Positions 16,834-23,572 of a DNA stretch of 64,000 nt are shown here, one piece after another. Location of the stretch: NCBI RefSeq assembly GCF_013426915.1, contig NZ_AP023180.1, positions 62,001 to 126,000 on the forward strand, read 5' to 3'. Origin of the DNA: Paraburkholderia sp. PGU19. GTDB lineage: Bacteria; Pseudomonadota; Gammaproteobacteria; Burkholderiales; Burkholderiaceae. Under the pieces are notes generated by a model. That model saw only the letters and a program-made list of their open reading frames with translations, was not told the DNA's origin and did not search any database. The first letter of the stretch is position 1, and every line of letters starts with the position of its first letter. The position numbers were made by a program, and so were the translations under genes.

Positions 16834-17703
16834 TCAGCTGCCCGCAGCGTCCGACGACGCGCGCGTGTCCGCGAACCTGCGCAGCGCGTCGGCTGTCTGC
16901 GGATCGGCGGGGAAGAAGGCTTCGATCGCGAGTTCCGACAGCGTGACGTCGACGGGCGTGCCGAACACGGTCGTCGTGCTGAAGAACGACAGCACCCCAA
17001 GCTCAGTGCGCAGACGCAGCGGCACGGCGATCTGTTCGAGCGGCGACGCGGGGCTGTCGTCGGCGGGTTCGGCGTCGGGCGGCGTCGGGTAGGCGGCCAG
17101 CTCGTCGTAGAGCGCGGCGAGCGTCGGGTCGGCGCTGACGTCGACCTGGCGCTGCAGACGCGACAGCAGATGCGCGCGCCACGCATGCCAGTTGGCGATC
17201 TGCGACGCGATGCCGTCGGGGTGCATCGACAGGCGCAGCGCGTTGACGGGCGCTTCGAGCAGCGCGGGCTTCGCGGTCGTCAATAGCGGCGCGAGCGCGT
17301 TGTTCGCGGCGACGATCGTCCAGTGCCTGTCGATGGCGACGGCGGGATACGGCTCGTGACCCTTGAGCACGAGATCGATCGCTTCGCGCGCCGCGCCCAG
17401 TTGCGGGTCGCTCAGCTGACGCTCGCGATAGAGCGGCGCATAGCCCGCAGCGACCAGCAGCGCATTGCGAGCCCGCAGCGGCACGTCCAGCCGTTCGGCC
17501 AGATGCATGACCATTTCGCGGCTCGGCTGCGCACGGCCCGATTCGACGAAGCTCAGATGGCGCGTCGAAATCTCGGCTTCGGAGGCGAGCAGCAACTGGC
17601 TCATCCGGCGCCGCTGCCGCCAGTCGCGCAGCATGTCGCCGACCGTGCGGCTCATCGAAGGGACGCCCGAGGGCGCGGACAAGGTGACAGTGAGCGTGTT
17701 CAT
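16834..17703 (-). CDS. XRE-family regulator with MmyB-like ligand-binding domain
   Basis: A 289-residue DNA-binding regulator. The N-terminal helix-turn-helix covers about residues 17-75 (LRDWRQRRRMSQLLLASEAE, then RHLSFVESGRAQPSREMVM). The rest is an MmyB-like PAS-type domain, with APLYRERQLSDPQ and DRHWTIVAANNALAPLL. Related proteins bind small ligands such as fatty acids and usually regulate a neighbouring gene. The start is the ATG at 17703; a second, at 17655 (MSRTVGDML), is possible. Between this gene and the divergent small gene at 17818 lies a perfect 7-3-7 palindrome, the likely operator. Confidence 0.85.
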   Translation of the reverse strand: MNTLTVTLSAPSGVPSMSRTVGDMLRDWRQRRRMSQLLLASEAEISTRHLSFVESGRAQPSREMVMHLAERLDVPLRARNALLVAAGYAPLYRERQLSDPQLGAAREAIDLVLKGHEPYPAVAIDRHWTIVAANNALAPLLTTAKPALLEAPVNALRLSMHPDGIASQIANWHAWRAHLLSRLQRQVDVSADPTLAALYDELAAYPTPPDAEPADDSPASPLEQIAVPLRLRTELGVLSFFSTTTVFGTPVDVTLSELAIEAFFPADPQTADALRRFADTRASSDAAGS

Positions 17704-17737
17704 GGCGTCGATGATAGCCAAACCCTGGAGCATTTCC

Positions 17738-17754
17738 ATTACCTGCGAGGTAAT
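17738..17754. promoter_or_regulatory. Operator-like palindrome between the XRE gene and its divergent neighbour
   Basis: ATTACCTGCGAGGTAAT is a perfect inverted repeat with 7-bp arms and a 3-bp centre. It lies 35 bp upstream of the XRE start and 64 bp upstream of the small gene at 17818. A second site with the same outer arms and spacing lies at 18151-18167, which supports a shared binding protein, probably the XRE regulator. Confidence 0.65.
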
Positions 17755-17817
17755 GCGTCGCCGGCGCAGCCAAACGCGCTCATACTGAAGTCCCTTGCGA
17801 CCGTTCCGGAGGCGAAC

Positions 17818-18072
17818 ATGTGGGACAAGATCGAGCACAACGGCCAGGAAGTCTGGGTGCTTCCCGTCACGGCCTATGGGCCGCCCGTGCCGGAGACCTT
17901 GTGGCACTACGTCGGCTATGTGTGCCATCACGGCGCCGACGCGCATCTTGCAGGAAAAAGCCGCCGCTTCCAGGAACTCGTCGCGACGTTCCACAGCGAA
18001 GAGGAAGCGCGCGAAGCCGGGTATGACGCAGGCCGTGTGCTCGCCGATCAGATCAGCACCGCGAACGCATAG
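17818..18072 (+). CDS. Small conserved-looking protein of unknown function (84 aa)
   Basis: An 84-residue soluble protein beginning MWDKIEHNGQEVWVLPVTAY. It has a CHHGADAHL segment that could bind metal and an acidic C-terminal helix (SEEEAREAGYDAGRVLADQI). A strong GGAGG lies seven bases before the ATG. The frame is open much further upstream, but that part is antisense to the XRE gene. It is divergent from that regulator and shares the operator-like palindrome, so it is probably a regulatory target. I do not recognise a named family. Confidence 0.7.
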   Translation: MWDKIEHNGQEVWVLPVTAYGPPVPETLWHYVGYVCHHGADAHLAGKSRRFQELVATFHSEEEAREAGYDAGRVLADQISTANA

Positions 18073-18150
18073 CACGCGTTCGCTGAATCCACTCCGCATG
18101 ACTTTCTCTCCGGCACCTGCCTGCTTTGAAGCGGCAGGTGCCGCCGGATC

Positions 18151-18167
18151 ATTACCTCCCGCGTAAT
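18151..18167. promoter_or_regulatory. Second operator-like site upstream of the SnoaL-like gene
   Basis: ATTACCTCCCGCGTAAT keeps the arms ATTAC and GTAAT, seven bases apart, like the perfect site at 17738-17754, including the shared ATTACCT left half. It lies about 100 bp upstream of the gene at 18266. Confidence 0.55.
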
Positions 18168-18265
18168 CGACTCACGTACGTTCATCGACGAATCTTCAGT
18201 CCGAGGCCGCCGCAAACACGCAGCACGCGGCGGACCTCTCGACCCTCCATCGACTGAAGGAATCC

Positions 18266-18637
18266 ATGATGAACGCGCATACCGCACTGATCGACCGTTA
18301 CTTCGACGCCTGGAACGAAACCGACACCGGCCGCCGCCGCGAGCTGATTTCGGCGACCTGGGCGAACGATGCCGCTTACCTCGATCCGCTTCTGTCCGGC
18401 AACGGACACGACGGCATCGACACGATGATCCACGCCGTCCATGAACGTTTTCCAGATCACACGTTTCGCCGCACGACCGAGGTCGACGGCTTCGCGAATC
18501 GCTTGCGCTTCTCGTGGGAATTGCTGACGCCCTCGGGCGCTTCGATCGTGAAGGGCTCGGACTTCGGCGTCGTCGATACGGCGGGCCGGCTGCAGTCCGT
18601 CACCGGCTTTCTCGACGAAGCGCCCGGCGCAGCCTGA
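18266..18637 (+). CDS. SnoaL-like / nuclear transport factor 2 fold protein
   Basis: A 123-residue NTF2-like protein, with a start typical of the fold (ALIDRYFDAWNETD) and the later GFANRLRFSWELLTPSG and GFLDEAPG strands. Such proteins are often small isomerases, hydrolases or binding proteins; no substrate is indicated. Two adjacent ATGs (18266 and 18269) follow an AAGGA, and either may be used. An operator-like site matching that of the XRE regulator lies upstream, suggesting co-regulation with the genes at 16834 and 17818. Confidence 0.75.
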   Translation: MMNAHTALIDRYFDAWNETDTGRRRELISATWANDAAYLDPLLSGNGHDGIDTMIHAVHERFPDHTFRRTTEVDGFANRLRFSWELLTPSGASIVKGSDFGVVDTAGRLQSVTGFLDEAPGAA

Positions 18638-18677
18638 CGCATAACAGTCATCCCACATACCAAGACAGGAGAACGAT

Positions 18678-18917
18678 ATGCATGAGCCCGCCGTCACCTT
18701 GAACGCCGACGCGTATGCACGCGTACAGGACGCCATCGATGCGGCATCGGGTGCCATCGCCGGATTCGCGCTGCTCGCAGGTGCCCGCGCATTCACGTTC
18801 ATCGCGCTCGTCGCGTGGCGTGAGCCGGTGCTCGGCGGCGCGGGGCTCATGCTGCTCGCGCTGGTCGGCTGGATCAGATGGTGTTTGTGTCCGAATATGT
18901 CATCGGAGAACCGTTGA
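18678..18917 (+). CDS. Small predicted membrane protein (79 aa)
   Basis: A 79-residue protein with two hydrophobic stretches, about residues 24-45 (AIAGFALLAGARAFTFIALV) and 52-66 (GGAGLMLLALVGWI), so probably two membrane helices. A GGAG lies eight bases before the ATG. It starts 40 bp after the SnoaL-like gene and may share its transcript. No family is recognised and no homologue is assumed. Confidence 0.55.
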   Translation: MHEPAVTLNADAYARVQDAIDAASGAIAGFALLAGARAFTFIALVAWREPVLGGAGLMLLALVGWIRWCLCPNMSSENR

Positions 18918-19006
18918 CGCCGTTGTTCGTCCTGACTAAAGTGCTGCGCAAGCGTAATGCAGATGTCAGATTCGAATTTCAACAAGACCTCGGGGAACGC
19001 AAGACC

Positions 19007-19336
19007 ATGCAAACGACGAACAACATCGGAACGATGGGCACGGGCAGCACGAATAGCGCGGTTGGCAGCCATTCCGGCGCGCAAGCGGGCAACAAGCCGA
19101 GCTTCAAGGAACCGCTCGATCAACTGACCGATTACACCAAAGGTTCGACGGGCGAGCGGATCGAGAAGATGATTCTCGCAAAGCTCGGCATCACGGAAGA
19201 AGACCTGAAGAAGATGTCGCCCGAAGAGCGCGAGAAGGTCATGCAGAAAGTCCGCGACATGATGAAGAAAGAACTCGAAGCGCAGAAGCAGCTCGAGGAA
19301 ATGCAGAAGGACAATAAGATCCGCGTGTCAGTTTGA
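19007..19336 (+). CDS. Small charged helical protein of unknown function (109 aa)
   Basis: A 109-residue soluble protein. The N-terminal 35 residues are rich in Thr, Gly, Ser and Asn (MQTTNNIGTMGTGSTNSAVG) and look disordered. The remainder is strongly helical and charged (TEEDLKKMSPEEREKVMQK and onwards) and likely forms a coiled coil. The frame is open to 18878, overlapping the previous gene, but the natural start is the ATG at 19007. The ribosome-binding site is weak. No known family is recognised. Confidence 0.6.
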   Translation: MQTTNNIGTMGTGSTNSAVGSHSGAQAGNKPSFKEPLDQLTDYTKGSTGERIEKMILAKLGITEEDLKKMSPEEREKVMQKVRDMMKKELEAQKQLEEMQKDNKIRVSV

Positions 19337-19462
19337 TGACACGAAGCCGGCTGACGTGACAGCAGCTGAAAGACGCTGAAGCGAAGGCAGGGCGAGGGGC
19401 TCGCGTACAATCGACCCCTCCGTCCCCGGGCGCGACGCGGCGTTGCGCCGAACCGCTGCATC

Positions 19463-21025
19463 ATGAATCACGATATCGCTCAAAGCCTCGCTGACGCGCA
19501 GCAGAAGTTCACCGCCGGCCACTACGACGAAGCGGCAGCGCTGCTGCACGGCATTCTGTCGATCGATCCGAACCACCACGAAACACTCGAAGCGCTTGGC
19601 TACGTCGCGGCGAAGCAGGGCGATTACGCGCGCGCAGCCGACTACGCAGTGCGCGCCGCGCAGCCCGCATCCACGAACCCGCAGCAGCTTCATTTCGCCG
19701 CGCACATCTGCCAGCTCGCGGGACGTCATGCCGATGCCATCGCGCTTTACGAGCGCGTGCTTGCCGCGTATCCAGATCACGCGGAATCGCTGCATGGCGC
19801 GGCAATGTCACTCGTCGCGACGGGCGACCATGAGCGCGCGCTGCAACGTCTCGCGCGGTTGACGCAGCGCTATCCGCAATCGGCAGAAGTGCACTACAAC
19901 CGCGGCACGCTGCTCGGGCAGATGGAGCGCTATGACGAAGAACTCGCCGCGTATCGCCAGGCGATTGCGTTGAAGCCCAATTTCGTGCGCGCGTATGTGA
20001 ATCTGGGCGTCGCGTTGCGCGATCTGCATCGTTTCGATGAAGCGTTGCAGCAGTTCAAAAAGGCTGTGTCGATCGATGCGAGCGACGCTGGCGCGCGTAC
20101 CAACCGCGCGCAGACCAATCTGCTGCTAGCCGAGTTCGAACATGGCTGGCGCGAATATGAATGGCGCTGGCTCGACGGCACGATGAGTCACGGCTTGCCC
20201 GAGGCGACGCTATGGACAGGCAAGCAGCCGCTCGATGGCAAGACGGTGCTCGTGCATGGCGAGCAGGGTTTCGGCGATACGGTGCAGTTCATCCGTTTCG
20301 TCGGTCGTCTGAGCGCGATGGGCGCGCGCGTTATCGTGCGTGTTCAGGATGCGTTGCTGCCGTTGTTGCGCGGCTATCCCGGCGCGGCTGAAGTGATCGG
20401 CGAAACCGCGCCGCTGCCCGCGTTCGACTATCACATTCCGATGCTCAGTCTCGCGTTCGCGCTGAAGATTCGCGAAGCCGATCTGAGCGTTGCAAGCCCC
20501 TACATTCATGCGGATTCGCAACTGGCCGCGCAATGGGCAGACGTATTTCCGCAAGACGATGCAAGGCCGCGGGTGGGTATCGTATGGTCGGGCAGCCGCA
20601 CGCATCTGAACGACCGCAACCGGTCTATTCCGCTCGCGCAGTGCCTGCCGCTGTTCGATGCGGACGCGCAGTTCGTGTCGCTGGTGAAGGACGTGCGCGA
20701 AACCGATCGCGCGTGTCTCGATGAATGCGTGGCGCGCGGCGTGTTGCGCGACGTGTCCGACCGGCTGACGAGTTTCGCGGAGACGGCCGCGCTGATCACG
20801 CAACTCGATCTCGTGATCACCGTCGATACAGCCGTTGCACATGTTGCCGGTGCGCTCGGCAAGCCCGTATGGATCGCGTTGCCGTTCACGCCCGACTGGC
20901 GCTGGCAACTGAAGCGCGACGACAGTCCGTGGTATCCGCACATGCGCCTGTTCCGTCAGTCCAGGCGCAATGACTGGAGCGACGTCATAGAGAACTTGCG
21001 AGCCGCGCTAATTCGACACTCATAG
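19463..21025 (+). CDS. TPR-repeat protein with C-terminal glycosyltransferase (GT9/heptosyltransferase-like) domain
   Basis: A 520-residue protein. The N-terminal 220 residues hold about six tetratricopeptide repeats (for example AEVHYNRGTLLGQMERYDEE and VRAYVNLGVALRDLHRFDEA). The C-terminal half, with GKTVLVHGEQGFGDTVQFIR, RVGIVWSGSRTHLNDRNRSI and LVITVDTAVAHVAGALGKPV, resembles ADP-heptose:LPS heptosyltransferases. Such fusions are common in proteobacteria and may glycosylate proteins, including flagellin, or surface glycans; the acceptor is unknown. It is a single gene with its own downstream terminator, shared with the convergent Hsp20 genes. Confidence 0.82.
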   Translation: MNHDIAQSLADAQQKFTAGHYDEAAALLHGILSIDPNHHETLEALGYVAAKQGDYARAADYAVRAAQPASTNPQQLHFAAHICQLAGRHADAIALYERVLAAYPDHAESLHGAAMSLVATGDHERALQRLARLTQRYPQSAEVHYNRGTLLGQMERYDEELAAYRQAIALKPNFVRAYVNLGVALRDLHRFDEALQQFKKAVSIDASDAGARTNRAQTNLLLAEFEHGWREYEWRWLDGTMSHGLPEATLWTGKQPLDGKTVLVHGEQGFGDTVQFIRFVGRLSAMGARVIVRVQDALLPLLRGYPGAAEVIGETAPLPAFDYHIPMLSLAFALKIREADLSVASPYIHADSQLAAQWADVFPQDDARPRVGIVWSGSRTHLNDRNRSIPLAQCLPLFDADAQFVSLVKDVRETDRACLDECVARGVLRDVSDRLTSFAETAALITQLDLVITVDTAVAHVAGALGKPVWIALPFTPDWRWQLKRDDSPWYPHMRLFRQSRRNDWSDVIENLRAALIRHS

Positions 21026-21046
21026 CGCAACGTATTTCGCGCAGAC

Positions 21047-21086
21047 AAAAAGGAGCACGCCGCAGCAATGACGGGTGCTCCTTTTT
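21047..21086. terminator. Bidirectional rho-independent terminator
   Basis: A 12-bp stem, AAAAAGGAGCAC at 21047-21058 and GTGCTCCTTTTT at 21075-21086, sits between the convergent TPR-glycosyltransferase and Hsp20 genes. It has T-runs on both strands. Confidence 0.9.
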
Positions 21087-21102
21087 CACATCGATAAAAC
21101 GC

Positions 21103-21510
21103 TTAGCCGAGTTTCACTTCGATGCGCCGCGGCTGCGCCTGCTCACGGCGCGGAATGACGAGCTTCAGCACGCCATCCTTCAGGTTGGCTTCGATCTTCG
21201 ACGTGTCGAAGTCGTCGCTGATCGAAAAGCGCCGCGCGAAGAAGGGCGCGCGCACTTCGGCGTGTGAGAGCCGCACATTCGATGCAGCCGGGACGACGGA
21301 TTCACCTTCAATGGTCAGGCTGCCGTCGTGCACGCGAATGTCGAGCTTGTCCTTCGACACGCCGGGCAGATCCGCCCATAGCGTCACCGCCTTGCTGTCC
21401 TCGACGATATCGACGGGCGGCGTCAGGGTTACGCGGCGTTCCTGCGGGCGCGCGCCGTTGCGGTTTACCGCGCTTTCGTCGTGCTGGGTCACTTGAGTGT
21501 TGTCGCTCAT
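21103..21510 (-). CDS. Hsp20/alpha-crystallin small heat-shock protein (second of pair)
   Basis: A 135-residue small heat-shock chaperone that would hold unfolding proteins in the cytoplasm. The alpha-crystallin domain runs from about residue 28 (RVTLTPPVDIVEDSKAVTLW) to KDGVLKLVIPRREQAQPRRI near the end; the usual C-terminal I-X-I motif is not clear. The N-terminal arm is short and polar. It starts 16 bp after the stop of the upstream Hsp20 gene and is surely co-transcribed with it. Two adjacent divergent Hsp20 genes are common in Burkholderiaceae and may form hetero-oligomers. Confidence 0.9.
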   Translation of the reverse strand: MSDNTQVTQHDESAVNRNGARPQERRVTLTPPVDIVEDSKAVTLWADLPGVSKDKLDIRVHDGSLTIEGESVVPAASNVRLSHAEVRAPFFARRFSISDDFDTSKIEANLKDGVLKLVIPRREQAQPRRIEVKLG

Positions 21511-21526
21511 GATGTTGTCCTCGCCC

Positions 21527-21967
21527 TTATTGAACCGTGATTGCGCGCGGCTTCGACGCTTCGCGCTTGCCGACCGTGATCACCAGACAGCCATCCACAT
21601 AGCGCGCCTGCACGTTGTCGGGATCGGCCTGTTGCGGCAGTTCGACGACACGGCGGAACGCGCCGTTGAAGCGCTCTTGCGCATAGGCGCGTGCGCCTTC
21701 TTCCTGTGCGGGGCGTGCCGCCGAACGTTCGCCTGCGATGGTCAGCAGACCCTTGTCGATCGACAGTTCCAGCTTTGAAGGATCGATGCCGGGCGCGAAA
21801 GCGACGATCTCGATTGCTTCGTCAGTCGTGCCGATGTTGAGGCTCGGGAATGTGCCGGCACGGCTCGAACGCAGGCTCGAAGGGAAGCCGTTGAACACGC
21901 TCGACATGTGCCGCTGCAAGCGGTCGAGTTCGCTGAACACATCGGTTCCGAAATACAAGTCACTCAT
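21527..21967 (-). CDS. Hsp20/alpha-crystallin small heat-shock protein (first of pair)
   Basis: A 146-residue IbpA-like chaperone. The aromatic N-terminal arm (MSDLYFGTDVFSELDRLQRH) promotes oligomerisation. The alpha-crystallin domain includes IEIVAFAPGIDPSKLELSID and ends with DGCLVITVGKREASKPRAI. A GAGGAG ribosome-binding site precedes the ATG and sits in the loop of a small perfect hairpin (CGCTC/GAGCG, 21971-21988), which could give temperature-sensitive translation. A sigma32-like promoter lies about 130 bp upstream on the same strand. Confidence 0.92.
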   Translation of the reverse strand: MSDLYFGTDVFSELDRLQRHMSSVFNGFPSSLRSSRAGTFPSLNIGTTDEAIEIVAFAPGIDPSKLELSIDKGLLTIAGERSAARPAQEEGARAYAQERFNGAFRRVVELPQQADPDNVQARYVDGCLVITVGKREASKPRAITVQ

Positions 21968-22094
21968 GATCGCTCTCTCCTCTGAGCGGCGAGGCGCGCC
22001 GGTTTGAGTGTGCCGGTTTGCCTGTCATGCCGCGACGAACGAATGGATACATGCAGCGCCGTCATGTCGATGCAGCGGCTGCCCTGATGACTCG

Positions 22095-22124
22095 ATAGAT
22101 AGGAAGCCTGTGCAAACTTTCAAG
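22095..22124 (-). promoter_or_regulatory. Sigma32 (heat-shock) type promoter for the hsp20 pair
   Basis: On the minus strand CTTGAAA (22124-22118) is followed after 14 bases by CCTATCTAT (22103-22095), close to the sigma32 consensus CTTGAAA N11-15 CCCATnTA. It points at the hsp20 genes and would leave a leader of about 120 nt. Confidence 0.7.
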
Positions 22125-22440
22125 TGCGATTTCTGCAAAAAACGGCACCTTGAAATGGGCTTCCCGTGACCTCAGATAAGTGCGTTCACGCGGCGCGTCC
22201 CGCGCTTGCCTTGCATGCGCCGCCAACACAGACGAACCCGTCGATCCTCACGTTCCCGCATCACACGCAGACGTTCAGCGGCTCGCCGCAAGCGCTGTCT
22301 CAACGTTTGTGACATCGCATGCCCCCAGGCACTTCCGCTCACACCCTGGTGAAAACACCAATGCCCGCTGTCGGCTACGCCCAAAGCCTTGCCGGATAAG
22401 CCTTCCGCCTGCACGCGCAGGGTCTTCTGCGTCGACCGGT
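22125..22440. other. Intergenic stretch with no recognised gene
   Basis: Between the heat-shock promoter and the deoC promoter region I see no gene with convincing codon structure. Short open frames exist on both strands, but none has a good ribosome-binding site or family likeness. A second CTTGAAA occurs on the plus strand at about 22151, without a matching -10 element. Confidence 0.4.
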
Positions 22441-22453
22441 GCTGGAAACGATC

Positions 22454-22474
22454 ATAACGAAGCTTGTTATAATC
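22454..22474 (+). promoter_or_regulatory. deoC operon promoter/operator with motif shared with the DeoR-type gene
   Basis: ATAAC (22454-22458) and GTTAT (22466-22470) form an inverted repeat with a 7-bp spacer. The right half belongs to GCTTGTTATAATC (22462-22474), which contains a consensus TATAAT at 22468-22473. The same 13 bases occur in reverse at 33456-33468, upstream of the DeoR-type regulator. This suggests the regulator binds both places, with the operator overlapping the -10 box. The nearest -35 is poor. Confidence 0.6.
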
Positions 22475-22542
22475 CTCTCAAGCGATGTACGATACATGCA
22501 AATAAACCATCAGCCGTTGCGGTGCATTGCACAAACTTGCGG

Positions 22543-23559
22543 ATGTCTATGCCTGAAGCTCCTACCCAGTCCTCGTCGGTTGTCGCGCTGCGGCGCACGG
22601 CCCACGTCCATCCCGCCCGTAATCCGGGCGTACCTTTCGATCTTGCGTGGCTCGATGGCCTGCGCGTCAATCAGTCGGCGGTAGAACGGCGCACGGCGAC
22701 GCTCGGCACCCGCCGCACCGTCAAGAAAGATGCGCAGGCGGCATGGCTGCTGAAAGCCGTCACCTGCATCGACCTCACGACGCTCAATGGCGACGACACG
22801 GAAGGCCGCGTGCGGCGTCTGTGCGCGAAGGCGCGACAGCCGGTGCGCGCCGACATACTCGCGGCGCTCGGCGTGCCGCCGCATACCATCACGACGGGCG
22901 CCGTGTGCGTGTATCACCGCTACGTCGCGGCCGCCGTCGATGCGCTCGCCGGTAGCGGCATTCCCGTTGCGGCGGTGTCGACGGGCTTTCCCGCTGGTCT
23001 GATTCCGCATCCGCTGAAGCTGAAGGAAATCGAGGCATCGGTGGCCGACGGCGCGCAGGAAATCGATATCGTCGTCACACGCGAGTACGTGCTGACAGGC
23101 AACTGGCAGGCGCTCTACGACGAAGTGCGCGAGTTTCGCGCCGCGTGCGGCGAAGCGCATCTGAAGGCGATTCTCGCGACGGGCGATATCCAGACGCTGT
23201 CGAACGTTGCGCGTGCATCGATGATCTGCATGATGGCGGGCGCCGATTTCATCAAGACGTCGACGGGCAAGGAGGGCGTCAATGCGACGCTCGACGTGTC
23301 GCTCGTGATGGCGCGCATGATCCGCGAATACCACGCACGCACAGGCATCCTGATCGGCTTCAAACCGGCGGGCGGTGTGTCGAACGCGAAGACGGCGCTG
23401 CTGTATCAGATCCTGATGAAAGAAGAACTGGGCCGCGCGTGGCTCGAGCCCGAACTGTTCCGCTTCGGCGCATCCAGTCTTCTCGCCGATATCGAACGCC
23501 AGCTCGAGCATTACGCGACTGGCCGTTATTCCGCCTTCAACCGTCACCCTGTTGCCTGA
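22543..23559 (+). CDS. deoC: Deoxyribose-phosphate aldolase
   Basis: A 338-residue class I aldolase that splits 2-deoxyribose 5-phosphate into glyceraldehyde 3-phosphate and acetaldehyde in the cytoplasm. The Schiff-base lysine lies in DFIKTSTGKEGVNATL, and LKAILATGDIQT and GFKPAGGVSNAKTA line the barrel. It is longer than E. coli DeoC (about 260 aa) because of an N-terminal extension of roughly 70 residues, as in other Burkholderiaceae and animal-like forms. The frame is open to 22180, but the start MSMPEAPTQSS at 22543 (or 22549) fits. It is the first gene of an operon with aldehyde dehydrogenase, RbsD, a sugar kinase and an ABC importer. Confidence 0.93.
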   Translation: MSMPEAPTQSSSVVALRRTAHVHPARNPGVPFDLAWLDGLRVNQSAVERRTATLGTRRTVKKDAQAAWLLKAVTCIDLTTLNGDDTEGRVRRLCAKARQPVRADILAALGVPPHTITTGAVCVYHRYVAAAVDALAGSGIPVAAVSTGFPAGLIPHPLKLKEIEASVADGAQEIDIVVTREYVLTGNWQALYDEVREFRAACGEAHLKAILATGDIQTLSNVARASMICMMAGADFIKTSTGKEGVNATLDVSLVMARMIREYHARTGILIGFKPAGGVSNAKTALLYQILMKEELGRAWLEPELFRFGASSLLADIERQLEHYATGRYSAFNRHPVA

Positions 23560-23572
23560 GCAGATCGATCCC

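Noticed and set aside
22172..22414. Possible small minus-strand gene between hsp20 and deoC
   Set aside because: Arg-rich translation, no ribosome-binding site and no family likeness.
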